A stretch of 64,000 bases of DNA from Betaproteobacteria bacterium (GCA_013298695.1 JAAFIS010000013.1:44653-108652); one strand, 5' to 3'. Shown: positions 26,750 to 35,513, numbered from the stretch's first letter. Notes: generated by a model from the sequence alone, not told the origin. Made by a program: numbers and translations.

Positions 26750-27217
26750 ATGGACAAGCGTGCCGCAATTATTGCGGGGTTAATCGCTGGGCTGGTCAGC
26801 ATGGGGCTGGGGATGGCAGTGCTGCAGTATCTTCATGATGCCGCGTTCGGATTGCCAAGGCTGATTGCAACCATTGCACTCGGGCGTGACGCATTTTCTC
26901 CAGAGCTGGTTTCCAACCAAAAAGCACTTATTGTGGGTGTTGCCGTGCACATGGTGCTCGGACTGCTGTTCGCGTTTCTAATTTCCTTCACGCTGCATCG
27001 TTGGGGATTTTGGGTGGGGCTGATCGGCGGCGGACTGTTCGGTCTTGCGCTCTACTCGATCAACACTTACACCATGAGCCGGTTTTTCCCCGAGTTCTAT
27101 CAATACCGTAGTTGGTTCATGATCGGATTTCATGTGTTGTTCGGTGCGCTTTGCGGCGGTATTTATGAGGCCATTGAACGCGATCGGCCCACGCGATCAC
27201 GCTTTCGTGGCCGTTAA
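26750..27217 (+). CDS. Four-helix membrane protein of unknown function
   Basis: 155 residues with four hydrophobic segments (AAIIAGLIAGLVSMGLGMAV; LIVGVAVHMVLGLLFAFLIS; WVGLIGGGLFGLALYS; WFMIGFHVLFGALCGGIY). The ATG at 26750 follows gagaggagaggc; an upstream GTG at 26726 is less likely. The family is not recognised. The hydrophobic pattern suggests a small inner-membrane protein. A membrane-anchored M48 protease gene starts 51 bp downstream on the same strand and may be co-transcribed. Confidence 0.65.
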   Translation: MDKRAAIIAGLIAGLVSMGLGMAVLQYLHDAAFGLPRLIATIALGRDAFSPELVSNQKALIVGVAVHMVLGLLFAFLISFTLHRWGFWVGLIGGGLFGLALYSINTYTMSRFFPEFYQYRSWFMIGFHVLFGALCGGIYEAIERDRPTRSRFRGR

Positions 27218-27268
27218 TCGTCGATCGTTTGTTTCGCGCCCGGCGTAGATAAAAAAGGAATTTGCTTC

Positions 27269-28057
27269 ATGGGAAAACTGCAGCTCATCATCGCGCTCAT
27301 CGTGGCCGCGTTTTCATTGTTCTCATACTTCGGATCATCGTCGGTCAACCAGATCACGGGTGAAAAGCAGTATCTAAACCTGACGCCCAAAGAAGAGGTT
27401 GCGCTTGGTTTACAAAGTGCGCCGCAGATGGCCGCGCAGATGGGCGGGCTCACGCAAGATGCCCGTGCACGCCAGTTGGTGTCGGCGGTGGGCGCGAAAG
27501 TGGTGGCGCAGTCGGTTGCTGCGAAATCAGGCTACCCGTTTAAGTTTCACGTGCTTGCGGATCCGCGTACCGTTAACGCATTTGCGCTGCCCGGCGGACA
27601 GATTTTCATCACGATGGCGCTACTCTCGCGGCTTGAAACCGAGGGGCAACTTGCGGGAGTGCTTGGGCATGAAGTCGGACACGTGATCGCGCGCCACAGC
27701 GCTGAACACATGGCAAAAGAGCAGCTTACCAACGGGCTCACCGGCGCGTTTGCGATGGGCACGGGATCGATGAGTGGCGCGCAAATCGCGCAAGTCGTGG
27801 GGCAGATGCGCATGCTTTCCTACGGTCGCGAAGACGAGCTGGAGTCTGATCGACTCGGACTTCGCTTGATGGCTGAGGCGGGCTACGACCCGCGCGCGTT
27901 AGTTCGGGTGATGCAAATTCTTGAGAAAGCAAGCGGCGGATCGCGCACCCCTGAATGGCAAAGCTCACATCCGATTCCCGCCAACCGAATCTCACAAATC
28001 AATGATGTCATCGCAAAAGCATTTCCTGGTGGCGTTCCAGCGGGATTAACGCAATAA
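27269..28057 (+). CDS. M48 family metalloprotease
   Basis: 262 residues with an N-terminal membrane anchor or signal (LIIALIVAAFSLFSYFG). The zinc motif HEVGH is present in LGHEVGHVIARHSAEHMAK, and the third ligand is in EDELESDRLGLRLMAEAGYD. This is the LoiP/BepA-like periplasmic branch, and the size suits a single protease domain without TPRs. aagga precedes the ATG. It is likely involved in quality control of envelope proteins. The next gene starts 31 bp downstream. Confidence 0.9.
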   Translation: MGKLQLIIALIVAAFSLFSYFGSSSVNQITGEKQYLNLTPKEEVALGLQSAPQMAAQMGGLTQDARARQLVSAVGAKVVAQSVAAKSGYPFKFHVLADPRTVNAFALPGGQIFITMALLSRLETEGQLAGVLGHEVGHVIARHSAEHMAKEQLTNGLTGAFAMGTGSMSGAQIAQVVGQMRMLSYGREDELESDRLGLRLMAEAGYDPRALVRVMQILEKASGGSRTPEWQSSHPIPANRISQINDVIAKAFPGGVPAGLTQ

Positions 28058-28088
28058 GCCGCGACCGAAATCGCGTGTCGCCCGACTC

Positions 28089-28544
28089 TTGAAAACGCCG
28101 CTTGATGCACTTGCGCAGTGGGGCCCAATCGCATGGCTCAAAGCAAACGCGTTTGCATACCCTGCGCTCGAAGTCGCGCATATTGTGGGAATAGCGCTTG
28201 TTTTTGGCACGCTCTGGGTTGTAGACCTTCGCCTTTTGGGGGCGATGAAACGATTGCCGCTTCCGGATCTTGCGCGATCGTTATTGCCGTGGACACTGCT
28301 GGGATTCGCCCTCGCGGCGCTCACGGGGCTCACGATGTTTGCCACGCGAGCGAGCGATCTCATTGGGAATACTGCGTTTATCGTAAAAATGTTGTTGCTT
28401 TTTGCTGCGGCAACCAATGCGGGTATTCTGCATTCGCGCGGAGCGCTTGATGAGCACAACTCAGTGACTCGCGTCCAAGCGTTAATTTCGCTCGCGATTT
28501 GGCTGTGTGTGATCGGTTTCGGACGCTGGATCGCGTATGTTTAA
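28089..28544 (+). CDS. DUF6644-like membrane protein
   Basis: 151 residues, read from a TTG start because no ATG lies in frame near the N-terminus. About four membrane helices are visible, including a histidine-bearing one (ALEVAHIVGIALVFGTLWVV). The layout matches small membrane proteins annotated DUF6644. The downstream gene is a DUF6152 protein, and the two families are often neighbours. Function is unknown; histidines in the membrane might bind haem or metal, which is only a guess. Confidence 0.65.
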   Translation: MKTPLDALAQWGPIAWLKANAFAYPALEVAHIVGIALVFGTLWVVDLRLLGAMKRLPLPDLARSLLPWTLLGFALAALTGLTMFATRASDLIGNTAFIVKMLLLFAAATNAGILHSRGALDEHNSVTRVQALISLAIWLCVIGFGRWIAYV

Positions 28545-28614
28545 CGCTGAACATTCTCGGTCGCGATCAGTCGAAACATTGTTTCTATGTCTGAACTTAA
28601 AAAAGGATTGAGTC

Positions 28615-29094
28615 ATGAATCGTCGTTCACTTCTGCTCGCATCCAGCGGCCTAGTGGTCGCACAACTTCCCTTGCAGCGCGCATTTGCGCATCACGGTTG
28701 GTCGAGTTTCGATGAGTCGAAGCCCTTGTACTTCGAAGGAAAAATCAAATCGGTGAAGTGGCAAAACCCGCACGCTGAATTGGTGGCCACGCTTGCCGCG
28801 GACACTAAACTTCCGGTGCAGCTCGCGTCGCGCCCCGCACCAAAGCAGTCGGCAAACGTTGACGGCGCGAAAATTTTTGCCGCTGCTACTTTGCCGAAAC
28901 GCCGTGGCGATTGGAACATCGAGCTTGCGCCGCTCACGCGGATGGAGGCATGGAAAGTCGAACCGCTCAAAGCCGGTGACCTATTTTCCGGTATTGGCTT
29001 TACATACAAAGACGAGGTGGGTGCACAGGTTGCGCGCATTGAATTTTTGTTTGTGGGCGAGAAGACTTACGGCCTACGTTCGTCGCCGATGTAA
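28615..29094 (+). CDS. DUF6152 family exported protein
   Basis: A 159-residue secreted protein. MNRRSLLLASSGLVVAQLPL looks like a signal peptide with an RR start, cut near FAHHGW. The HHGW segment followed by YFEGKIKSVKWQNPHAEL is typical of DUF6152. These small beta-fold proteins are periplasmic and of unknown role. It follows a DUF6644-like membrane protein, so the two probably act together at the inner membrane. Confidence 0.8.
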   Translation: MNRRSLLLASSGLVVAQLPLQRAFAHHGWSSFDESKPLYFEGKIKSVKWQNPHAELVATLAADTKLPVQLASRPAPKQSANVDGAKIFAAATLPKRRGDWNIELAPLTRMEAWKVEPLKAGDLFSGIGFTYKDEVGAQVARIEFLFVGEKTYGLRSSPM

Positions 29095-29157
29095 TTGGTT
29101 GATTCGGCGCAGAGTTCTCATTGCTCCGGCAACGAGAGCGAACCCTAAAATTCGTTG

Positions 29158-30189
29158 ATGCTCACATTTCGCAAACAAGCGCTCCAAGAAAAAAACACGT
29201 TTGGCATTGCTGCAACCGCGACGAGGTTTGCAGACGTTGACGACGAAACCCAGCTACGCGAATGGTGCGAGACCTCCAACACAAAAGAGCCGCCGATATT
29301 GATCGGTGGCGGCAGCAATCTTGTGTTCACGCGCGATGTAATCGACGCACCGATGTTGCACATTGCCCCGCGTGGAATCCGTGTGATTGATGATGACGCT
29401 GACAGTGTCGTTGTTGAGGCGATGTCAGGCGAGCCATGGCACGCTTTTGTGATGTGGTGCCTCGAAAATGGATTCTCTGGGATTGAAAACCTTGCGCTCA
29501 TTCCGGGTTATGTGGGCGCAGCTCCGGTACAAAACATTGGGGCGTATGGCGTTGAAATGAAAGATTGCTGCGAAGGCGTTACCGCGGTAGACACAGCCAC
29601 TGGGGCGCTGCGCGAATATTCAGCAGCTGAGTGTGAGTTTGGCTATCGCGACAGCGTGTTCAAGCGGCTTGGAAGTGGTGAGCAGCGAGATCGGTGTGCG
29701 ATCACTCGCGTACGATTCCGTTTGTCGCGTCGTTTTCGCGCACACCTGTCATACGGCGAAATTCAATCTGAGCTTGCCGCGCAATCGGTGGGAGCTACTG
29801 ATATCGACGCAGCAGCGGTCGCGCGCGCCGTCATCGCGATCCGAACGCGAAAGCTCCCTGATCCGCGCGTGCTCGGCAACGCGGGTAGTTTCTTCAAAAA
29901 CCCTGTGATCTCGCCAAACCAAGCAGAGAAACTTCGCGACATCTTCCCTGATGTAAAGTCGTTTGCGCAGGGCGACGCGGTAAAAATAGCTGCAGGTTGG
30001 TTAATTGAGAAAACCGGCTGGAAAGGCAAGCGTCGTGGCGCTGTGGGAGTGCATGCTAATCACGCGCTGGTGCTCGTGAATTACGGCGGCGGCACGGGCG
30101 CTGAAATCGGCGCGCTCGCTCGCGCCATCATCGAAGATGTCGAAGAAAAAAGCGGCATCCTGCTTGAGCCTGAACCCCGCATTGTGTAG
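29158..30189 (+). CDS. murB: UDP-N-acetylenolpyruvoylglucosamine reductase
   Basis: This FAD enzyme reduces UDP-GlcNAc-enolpyruvate to UDP-MurNAc, the second committed step of peptidoglycan synthesis. The 343-residue length is like the E. coli type I enzyme. Visible are PPILIGGGSNLVF for FAD, GFSGIENLALIPGYVGAAP, QNIGAYGVE, the catalytic Ser in GNAGSFFKNPVI and the final Glu in LLEPEPRIV. The start is the ATG at 29158; a TTG one codon earlier is also open. It stands alone on the + strand, not in the dcw cluster. Confidence 0.95.
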   Translation: MLTFRKQALQEKNTFGIAATATRFADVDDETQLREWCETSNTKEPPILIGGGSNLVFTRDVIDAPMLHIAPRGIRVIDDDADSVVVEAMSGEPWHAFVMWCLENGFSGIENLALIPGYVGAAPVQNIGAYGVEMKDCCEGVTAVDTATGALREYSAAECEFGYRDSVFKRLGSGEQRDRCAITRVRFRLSRRFRAHLSYGEIQSELAAQSVGATDIDAAAVARAVIAIRTRKLPDPRVLGNAGSFFKNPVISPNQAEKLRDIFPDVKSFAQGDAVKIAAGWLIEKTGWKGKRRGAVGVHANHALVLVNYGGGTGAEIGALARAIIEDVEEKSGILLEPEPRIV

Positions 30190-30321
30190 CTACGTTTGAG
30201 TCAAACGCTCTGCCCCGGCACCGCAGCCGCCCGCGATTCGTCGCAAAGCCGTTGAAGCAAAAACCGACGCGACGATAATTGAATCTTCTGACCTTAACGT
30301 GTGTAACGCACTCATTCTCCA

Positions 30322-32364
30322 ATGCTGACTTGTAGACAGTCTCTCATCGCTTTCTCGACGCTTGCGGCGTCAATGCTGGTTTCCTTCTCACCCGCAACAA
30401 GTGCGCAATCCTCCGCTGTGCCCGCGACACCCGGCGTGCTTGCGCCGAACGCGAATTTGTATGTGGAAGGCATTCCGGCGATCTCAGCGAGCTTGCAATC
30501 GGAACTTGCGAAGTACAACGACTTCCGCGGGCATGGCTTCGTCGCGTGGCACCCGAAAAAAGCCGAGATGATCGTTTCGCATCGCGTCGCTGGCGCGAGC
30601 TTTGCTCAGCTTCATTGGCTGCGCACACCCATGGGAAAACTTGAGACGATCACCAACCATCCAGATCCAATTAGCGCAACAACGATCGAGCCCGCCGAGG
30701 GAAAGTTCATCGTGTTCGAATCCAGCAAGGGTGGATCGGAAGTGTTTCAGTTGTTCCGCCAGTCATTCGATGGTTCGGCTGCCGTGCAGTTGACTGATTC
30801 CAACTTCCGCCATTCACGTGGCCCATGGCGCAAAGTCAACGGTGAATACACCGGTGAATTCGTTGTGTCCAGCGTAGCGCTCGATAAAAATCTCACTGAA
30901 GAACAAAAGAAAACAATCGGCATCACCTTTCGGTTGATGAACCCGTTAGAGCCCGAAAAGGCACGAGTAATCGCTGAGCTTCCAGGAACGGGTTGGTTTA
31001 ACGGCGCGTTTGATCCCTCTGGCAACAAGCTGATCTTGAATCTCTACATTTCGGCGAATGAAAGCGAAGTGTGGACGATGGACGTGAACACTGGCAAGCG
31101 CGAGCGGGTGTTGCCGCTCAAAGCTGAAGACAAAGGCGTCTATCTCGGCGGTCGATTCAGTCGCGATGGAAAAGGTATCTACACGCTCTCTGATCGCGAC
31201 GGTGAATTCCGCGAGCTTATGTATTTCGATCTCGCATCGAAAACTTTCACGTCGCTCACCAAAGGCTTGCCGCATGATGTCGACGGCTCATCCGAAGATG
31301 AGGATGAAGACGATTCAGGCTCGCGCATGATCTACACGCGCTTGAACGTAAAAGGCCGCAGCGAACTGCGCGCGTTTGATAGCCAAACGAAAAAAGAAGT
31401 CACGCTCAAAGGCGTGCCTGAAGGATCAGTTGCCAGCGTGTCAGCGCGTCGCGGCAGCGATGAGCTTGCGGTGACTGTAACCACTGCGAAATCACCGTCT
31501 GACATCTACGTGCTCGACGCAAAAGCCGGCAAAAGCACGCAGTGGACACGTGCTGAAAGTGCGATGGATACCAGCGCGTTCAAGGCGCAAGAAATTGTCA
31601 CCTGGAAAAGTTTTGACGGTCTCGAAATTTCGGGCCTCATCAATCGCGCACCCGCGAAATTTACGGGCAAACGCCCCGTATTGATCAATATCCACGGCGG
31701 CCCTGAAGGTCAAGCACGGATCAGTTTTCAAGGCCGAGCAAACTATTTCATCAATGAGTTGGGCATCACAATGATCCAACCGAACGTTCGCGGCTCTTCA
31801 GGCTTCGGCAAAACGTTTTTGACGCTCGACAACGGCTATAAGCGCGAAGACTCGGTCAAAGATATCGGCGCGCTTTTAGACTGGATCGCAACGCAGCCCG
31901 ATCTTGATGCATCGAAAGTGATCGTGATGGGCGGCAGCTACGGCGGCTACATGAGCCTCGCGGTTTCAACTAATTACGCAGATCGCATCGCCGGCGCCAT
32001 TGACGTCGTCGGCATTTCAAATTTCGTTACCTTCCTTGAAACCACTGAGAGCTATCGCCGAGATCTGCGCCGCGTTGAATACGGCGACGAACGCGATCCG
32101 AAAATGCGCGAATTTTTGATCTCAATTTCCCCGCTCACCAACGCAAGCAAAATTAAAAAACCGTTGTTCGTGGTCCAAGGTAAAAACGATCCGCGCGTAC
32201 CGGTTACCGAAGCAGAGCAAATCGTCGCGAAAGCGCGCGCGAACAAAACGCCCGTCTGGTATTTAAGAGGCGAAAATGAAGGTCACGGCTTGGTGCGTCG
32301 CGAGAACGCTGAATTTCAAATGGCAGCGATGGTGAAATTCATGCAGGAAACGGTTTTAAAGTAA
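30322..32364 (+). CDS. Exported S9 family (prolyl oligopeptidase-type) peptidase
   Basis: 680 residues. A signal peptide ends near ATSAQS. Residues of about 60-420 read as a beta-propeller with repeated W/Y-rich blades, with an acidic insert SSEDEDEDDSG. The alpha/beta-hydrolase domain follows, with the nucleophile Ser in VMGGSYGGYMS, the Asp in KNDPRVPV and the His in NEGHGLVR. The catalytic triad is complete. These enzymes cleave short peptides or acylated residues in the periplasm. No operon partner is apparent; the next gene is convergent. Confidence 0.9.
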   Translation: MLTCRQSLIAFSTLAASMLVSFSPATSAQSSAVPATPGVLAPNANLYVEGIPAISASLQSELAKYNDFRGHGFVAWHPKKAEMIVSHRVAGASFAQLHWLRTPMGKLETITNHPDPISATTIEPAEGKFIVFESSKGGSEVFQLFRQSFDGSAAVQLTDSNFRHSRGPWRKVNGEYTGEFVVSSVALDKNLTEEQKKTIGITFRLMNPLEPEKARVIAELPGTGWFNGAFDPSGNKLILNLYISANESEVWTMDVNTGKRERVLPLKAEDKGVYLGGRFSRDGKGIYTLSDRDGEFRELMYFDLASKTFTSLTKGLPHDVDGSSEDEDEDDSGSRMIYTRLNVKGRSELRAFDSQTKKEVTLKGVPEGSVASVSARRGSDELAVTVTTAKSPSDIYVLDAKAGKSTQWTRAESAMDTSAFKAQEIVTWKSFDGLEISGLINRAPAKFTGKRPVLINIHGGPEGQARISFQGRANYFINELGITMIQPNVRGSSGFGKTFLTLDNGYKREDSVKDIGALLDWIATQPDLDASKVIVMGGSYGGYMSLAVSTNYADRIAGAIDVVGISNFVTFLETTESYRRDLRRVEYGDERDPKMREFLISISPLTNASKIKKPLFVVQGKNDPRVPVTEAEQIVAKARANKTPVWYLRGENEGHGLVRRENAEFQMAAMVKFMQETVLK

Positions 32365-32376
32365 TGAGGCGTTGGG

Positions 32377-32781
32377 TCAGCAGCTCCAGTAGATTCGCTT
32401 TTTTAGATTGATCGCGGTTGGCCCATCGCTGCAGCCGCCCGCATCTTCCGTGTGTTTATCGGAATCAGACTTGCTAATGATCCATTGCTTCGTTCGCGCA
32501 TGCCACGCGAGTGTGCCTTCGTCCAACACGTCGTTCGCGAAGACGCCAGCGCTATTCTTTTGAATTACAACAATGCGAGATCCATTTATCTTGACAAGAA
32601 CCGAACCGATCGTCGCGTTTTGTTGCTCGGTAAATTTGCGCTGAAAAATGTACTGCCCCGACTTGATTGGGACACTTGGCTCCGATGACGAAGAGGCGCT
32701 GAATGCAACGCAGAGCGCGCTCAGCGTGATCACAAGCCGTGCGTGAGCGTTGATAGAGGTGAGGCGACGGCGTTTAGTCAT
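32377..32781 (-). CDS. Small exported protein of unknown function
   Basis: 134 residues with a basic N-terminus and a hydrophobic core (LVITLSALCVAFSASS) that could be a signal peptide. The mature part is a beta-rich polar stretch ending in two Cys residues (GGCSDGP and a terminal YWSC) that could form a disulfide. No family is recognised. It converges on the S9 peptidase gene with 12 bp between the stops. Confidence 0.5.
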   Translation of the reverse strand: MTKRRRLTSINAHARLVITLSALCVAFSASSSSEPSVPIKSGQYIFQRKFTEQQNATIGSVLVKINGSRIVVIQKNSAGVFANDVLDEGTLAWHARTKQWIISKSDSDKHTEDAGGCSDGPTAINLKKRIYWSC

Positions 32782-32861
32782 ACAGCGCTATATTTTTTTG
32801 CTTTCAACGGAATGGAGCGTTTGAGTGGGTGCCGGGATACTAATTTGATAGGAACTCGTGC

Positions 32862-33581
32862 TCACCAAATTTGCAACGCTCGCAGCTGCGCCTCCGCTTG
32901 CGGCCCCCACCCGCGATTCGCGATCGGGCTTGCGGGCGAAGGGTGTAGCACGGTGCCGATTTTTACGTTCGGAAACTCGCGCGTGAGCGCATCACGCGCT
33001 TGCGATTCTGCGAACTTGCCGATGCCGATGGCCCATTCCGGCTCAAGCGCACGCACGTTCGCGCGCAGATGCTCGTCACACGCTGCGTAGAGCGCTTTGG
33101 TTTCTGCCTTCGCGAGCTTGTCTGGCGTGACGTTCCTTGTGTCGTCGAAAAACGCGAGCGGACAATAGTTGAGCACGAAGTGATCCGCGAAAAAATCATT
33201 CACATCCGGAAATTTTGCGGAAAAAAGCGCCCACAAGCGCTGCCCAGAAATTTCCGAGCGCGTGCAATCGAAACCTTCAATCGGTCGATGTGGATTCGGC
33301 GTTTTCGGTTGCGAAACAGGCGCGACGATTTTCATCCAATCGCGCACCGCGTTCACCTCACCAAACGGCACGCCGACCTGCACCATGCCAAATGGCCCGG
33401 GATTCATCCCCATAAAGATCACGCGCTTTTTGCCATTTCCAAACTTGCGCAAATACATTTCATGCGGTGCCCAGGCGTAATCGAGCGGGTTTAACGTGTG
33501 CGTCACGGGCGCGGTGAATTGCAGCGCGTCGACGTCGGCGCTCAGTCGTTGCGCGGCCCCTACCAACACGTGATTTGACAT
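32862..33581 (-). CDS. Single-strand-selective uracil-DNA glycosylase (SMUG1-type)
   Basis: 239 residues. The family motif GMNPGPFGMVQVGVPFGEV holds the catalytic Asn and the uracil pocket; the other key motif is HPSPASPIANRGW with the catalytic His. FDCTRSEISGQRLW and FVLNYCPLAF are also family blocks. It removes uracil and related oxidised pyrimidines from DNA, starting base excision repair. It is the chromosomal gene on the distal side of the integron cassettes. No attC follows or precedes it, so it is not counted as a cassette. Confidence 0.93.
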   Translation of the reverse strand: MSNHVLVGAAQRLSADVDALQFTAPVTHTLNPLDYAWAPHEMYLRKFGNGKKRVIFMGMNPGPFGMVQVGVPFGEVNAVRDWMKIVAPVSQPKTPNPHRPIEGFDCTRSEISGQRLWALFSAKFPDVNDFFADHFVLNYCPLAFFDDTRNVTPDKLAKAETKALYAACDEHLRANVRALEPEWAIGIGKFAESQARDALTREFPNVKIGTVLHPSPASPIANRGWGPQAEAQLRALQIW

Positions 33582-33813
33582 CTGCTATCTCTTTGCGGGA
33601 GTCGAACGGGAACCGGGCGCGCGCGAGCGTGACCTGCGTTGTGTTGACTGTTTCCTATGCGGGATCATTTCCCGACACCGATAGCTCGAGCCACGATAGA
33701 GCCCCTCAATGTTGCTGGCGCGTTTACGTACCCGCGCGACTGCAAGCACTTCTCATCGCGCCAAAATCACCGATCAGCCTCTTGCCTTATGGGGGTAGTC
33801 CATATAGGAAGGT

Positions 33814-34038
33814 TTACGCGGCTTGCGGCCAGTTGATTTTGGCCTTGCGGTTATGAGCAAGACAGTCTTGCAAGTACAAGTTAATTAGGCTCTGGTAGGG
33901 CACTCCTGATTCTTCGGCTATACGTTTGAAATACACGACTACATCTTCGGAAAGCCGCATCGTGACGGGTTTCTTCAGCTTGGAGGCGTATGGGTTCTTG
34001 CGTGACTTGAGCTTTGAAAAATCGTATTCAGCTTTCAT
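33814..34038 (-). CDS. brnA: BrnA-type antitoxin
   Basis: 74 residues. The segment KLKKPVTMRLSEDVVVYFKR followed by IAEESGVPYQSLINLYL is the ribbon-helix-helix DNA-binding domain of BrnA antitoxins. It overlaps the end of brnT by 4 bp (ATGA), the usual toxin-antitoxin coupling with the toxin first. It should neutralise BrnT and, with it, repress the operon at the palindrome at 34321-34339. It appears intact although the toxin frame is broken. Confidence 0.88.
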   Translation of the reverse strand: MKAEYDFSKLKSRKNPYASKLKKPVTMRLSEDVVVYFKRIAEESGVPYQSLINLYLQDCLAHNRKAKINWPQAA

Positions 34039-34322
34039 GGGTAGCCACCTTGGTAAAACGCGCTTTCGCGCTTGGTTGCTTTGCGGGCAGAGATGATTCG
34101 AGTGACTTCACCTTGCTCACGCTCGCAGTGACAGACGATGAGTAGCTTGGCCCCAGAACTCATGCCAAGCAACAGGAAGCGATCTTCTTTGGGTGAGTGC
34201 ACGTCATCAAAGAACTGAACCGCAAATTCGTCATAGAAGACGGACTTGGCCACATCGAAGGAAACCTGATGCTTCGTGAGGTTTGCGGCGGCTTTGGGCG
34301 GACGCTATTCGGACCTGATCAT
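34035..34322 (-). pseudogene. brnT: BrnT-type toxin with in-frame amber codon
   Basis: The 95-codon frame from the ATG at 34320-34322 reads MIRSE, then TAG at 34305-34307, then RPPKAAANLTKHQVSFDVAK and on to RIISARKATKRESAFYQGG, a good BrnT match. Relatives have E-W-D-P here, so the stop replaces the conserved Trp codon (TGG to TAG) and Asp has become Arg. BrnT is a ribonuclease toxin. A GTG at 34253 could restart a 72-residue product missing the first strand. It is likely inactive or silenced, unless the amber codon is suppressed or is a sequencing error. Confidence 0.8.
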
Positions 34323-34339
34323 AAATACATTGTATTTAT
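34321..34339. promoter_or_regulatory. Palindromic operator of the brnTA operon
   Basis: ATAAATACA and TGTATTTAT are perfect 9-bp arms around one base, overlapping the first bases of brnT and placed where BrnA, a ribbon-helix-helix repressor, would bind for autoregulation. The AT-rich arms could also contain a -10 element. Confidence 0.65.
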
Positions 34340-34375
34340 GAATGGCGTAGTGTCAAGGCGATGGAAAATCGAGTT

Positions 34376-34435
34376 GTCTAACGTTTGACGGAAGAGGCCC
34401 GGCGCAGGCAGGTCCCCGTGGCGGAGAGGTTAGGT
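34376..34435 (-). other. attC recombination site (60 bp)
   Basis: In cassette orientation (- strand) it starts ACCTAAC and ends GTTAGAC, both fitting RYYYAAC/GTTRRRY. It lies between the stop of the 163-residue cassette gene and the brnTA operator. Confidence 0.8.
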
Positions 34436-34436
34436 T

Positions 34437-34928
34437 TCATTTCGGGCGCATCTCTCGGCCGGTTGGATCGAACTCCAGAACCGACTCATGAAGCCCCGCA
34501 ATTTGCTCGCCGACAGGCTTCCCATCTTCATCAGTCTGAAACAGGCCCCATGAGACGTCTTTCAGAACATGAGAGTGCGCTGGCCCATCAATGAGATAGC
34601 CGATGGAGAACAGCATCTGGGCCCGCAAGCATCGGGAAATTTCAATGAGGTCTGAATCGGAAACACCTTTCTGCCTGCAACGTGCCAATGCGAACCCAAG
34701 ACCGGCGTAAGGCCGACTCGGCTCCTTTGAAGCCTCCTCAATCTCACGATCAATCCAACGGGAGTCGCCTTCGTTCGGGATGTTCTCCCATGCTCCCTGT
34801 AGAAACAGGAAGCGAAGGAGTTGAGGAATGCCTTCGTCAACCTGTGACGCGGCCCACTGCTCGGGATTGGTGGCGCCAAGTTGCTGAAACAAGGCGGCCA
34901 GTTCAGGCTTGGAGGTTGGTATTGGCAT
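34437..34928 (-). CDS. Integron cassette protein of unknown function
   Basis: 163 residues, soluble and acidic, with no signal peptide. It starts with SKPELAALFQQLGATNPEQW and is mostly helical, with a segment PSRPYAGLGFALARCRQKG. Its stop lies two bases before the attC, as usual in cassettes. No function is known to me. It fills a whole cassette on its own and has no visible promoter. Confidence 0.75.
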   Translation of the reverse strand: MPIPTSKPELAALFQQLGATNPEQWAASQVDEGIPQLLRFLFLQGAWENIPNEGDSRWIDREIEEASKEPSRPYAGLGFALARCRQKGVSDSDLIEISRCLRAQMLFSIGYLIDGPAHSHVLKDVSWGLFQTDEDGKPVGEQIAGLHESVLEFDPTGREMRPK

Positions 34929-34944
34929 GGGAGACGCGTATGGA

Positions 34945-35071
34945 GCCTAACGTTTGAGCTGAGCGGGCCGGAAGCGGATAGGTGCTTGGCCCGCGCGACG
35001 GATGATGAACCACAGAGCCTCGCGGGCCAAGCGCCTTACCGGCGTGCGCCCACTCGAGCGAAGGGGTCGGC
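34945..35071 (-). other. attC recombination site (127 bp)
   Basis: In cassette orientation it ends GTTAGGC (34945-34951); the other end, GCCGACC, departs from RYYYAAC at two positions. CCTTCGCTCGAG and GCTCAGC boxes follow. A long central hairpin pairs GCTTGGCCCGCG with CGCGGGCCAAGC (34984-34995 with 35021-35032). It is larger than the other two. Confidence 0.85.
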
Positions 35072-35072
35072 G

Positions 35073-35510
35073 TCATTCGACAACGCGCAGCCGAACCTTC
35101 GAGCCAGGCGCAAGACCTTCGATTTGCTCTGCGATGGAGCCCGATGCGGCGATAAGTTTGGGTAGTGCAATGTGGGCAAGGTTGTCGCCGCCGTACTCGC
35201 CGCCCAGAGCACCAGGGATCTTCAAGCAGTACTTGCGACCGCTCTCAAGTAGGCCCAGCCGCCGACCCGCCTCCTCAACCAGGGCTGACGCATACCAGTC
35301 GTGCAAGAACTCCTGGTCTCTAGATAGAGCGTCAAGGGCGGCTCGGTCGTTTGCGACCAACTTGCAGTAGAGGTCTTCGGGGCAGATGCGCCAGTACGAC
35401 CCTTGCGCATCGCGCACCATCAGATTGCCGAAGTCATTCTCCCCAACAACCTCGGCAGGTTGGATTCCCGTCCAGCCCCACCCATGGGCAATGCTCTCGA
35501 TGAGTTCCAT
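35073..35510 (-). CDS. T6SS immunity-like protein (Tdi1/DUF1851 type) in an integron cassette
   Basis: 145 residues with the Tdi1 C-terminal (DUF1851) pattern: FGNLMVRDAQGSYWRICPED, LHDWY, then YCLKIPGALGGEYGGDN and a final LAPGSKVRLRVVE. Relatives act as immunity to type VI DNase effectors such as Tde1, but the family also occurs without effectors. No effector or T6SS gene is visible. Its stop abuts the attC. In a cassette it may give protection against neighbours' effectors; that is inferred from the family. Confidence 0.75.
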   Translation of the reverse strand: MELIESIAHGWGWTGIQPAEVVGENDFGNLMVRDAQGSYWRICPEDLYCKLVANDRAALDALSRDQEFLHDWYASALVEEAGRRLGLLESGRKYCLKIPGALGGEYGGDNLAHIALPKLIAASGSIAEQIEGLAPGSKVRLRVVE

Positions 35511-35513
35511 GAC

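Noticed and set aside
32862..33581. Uracil-DNA glycosylase as a fifth integron cassette
   Set aside because: No attC at either end; taken as chromosomal flank.
33582..33813. A fourth attC after brnA
   Set aside because: No RYYYAAC/GTTRRRY pair could be found; only vague GGTAGTC-like sequence.
35073..35510. A T6SS locus
   Set aside because: Only the immunity-like gene is present; no tss genes or effector in the window.
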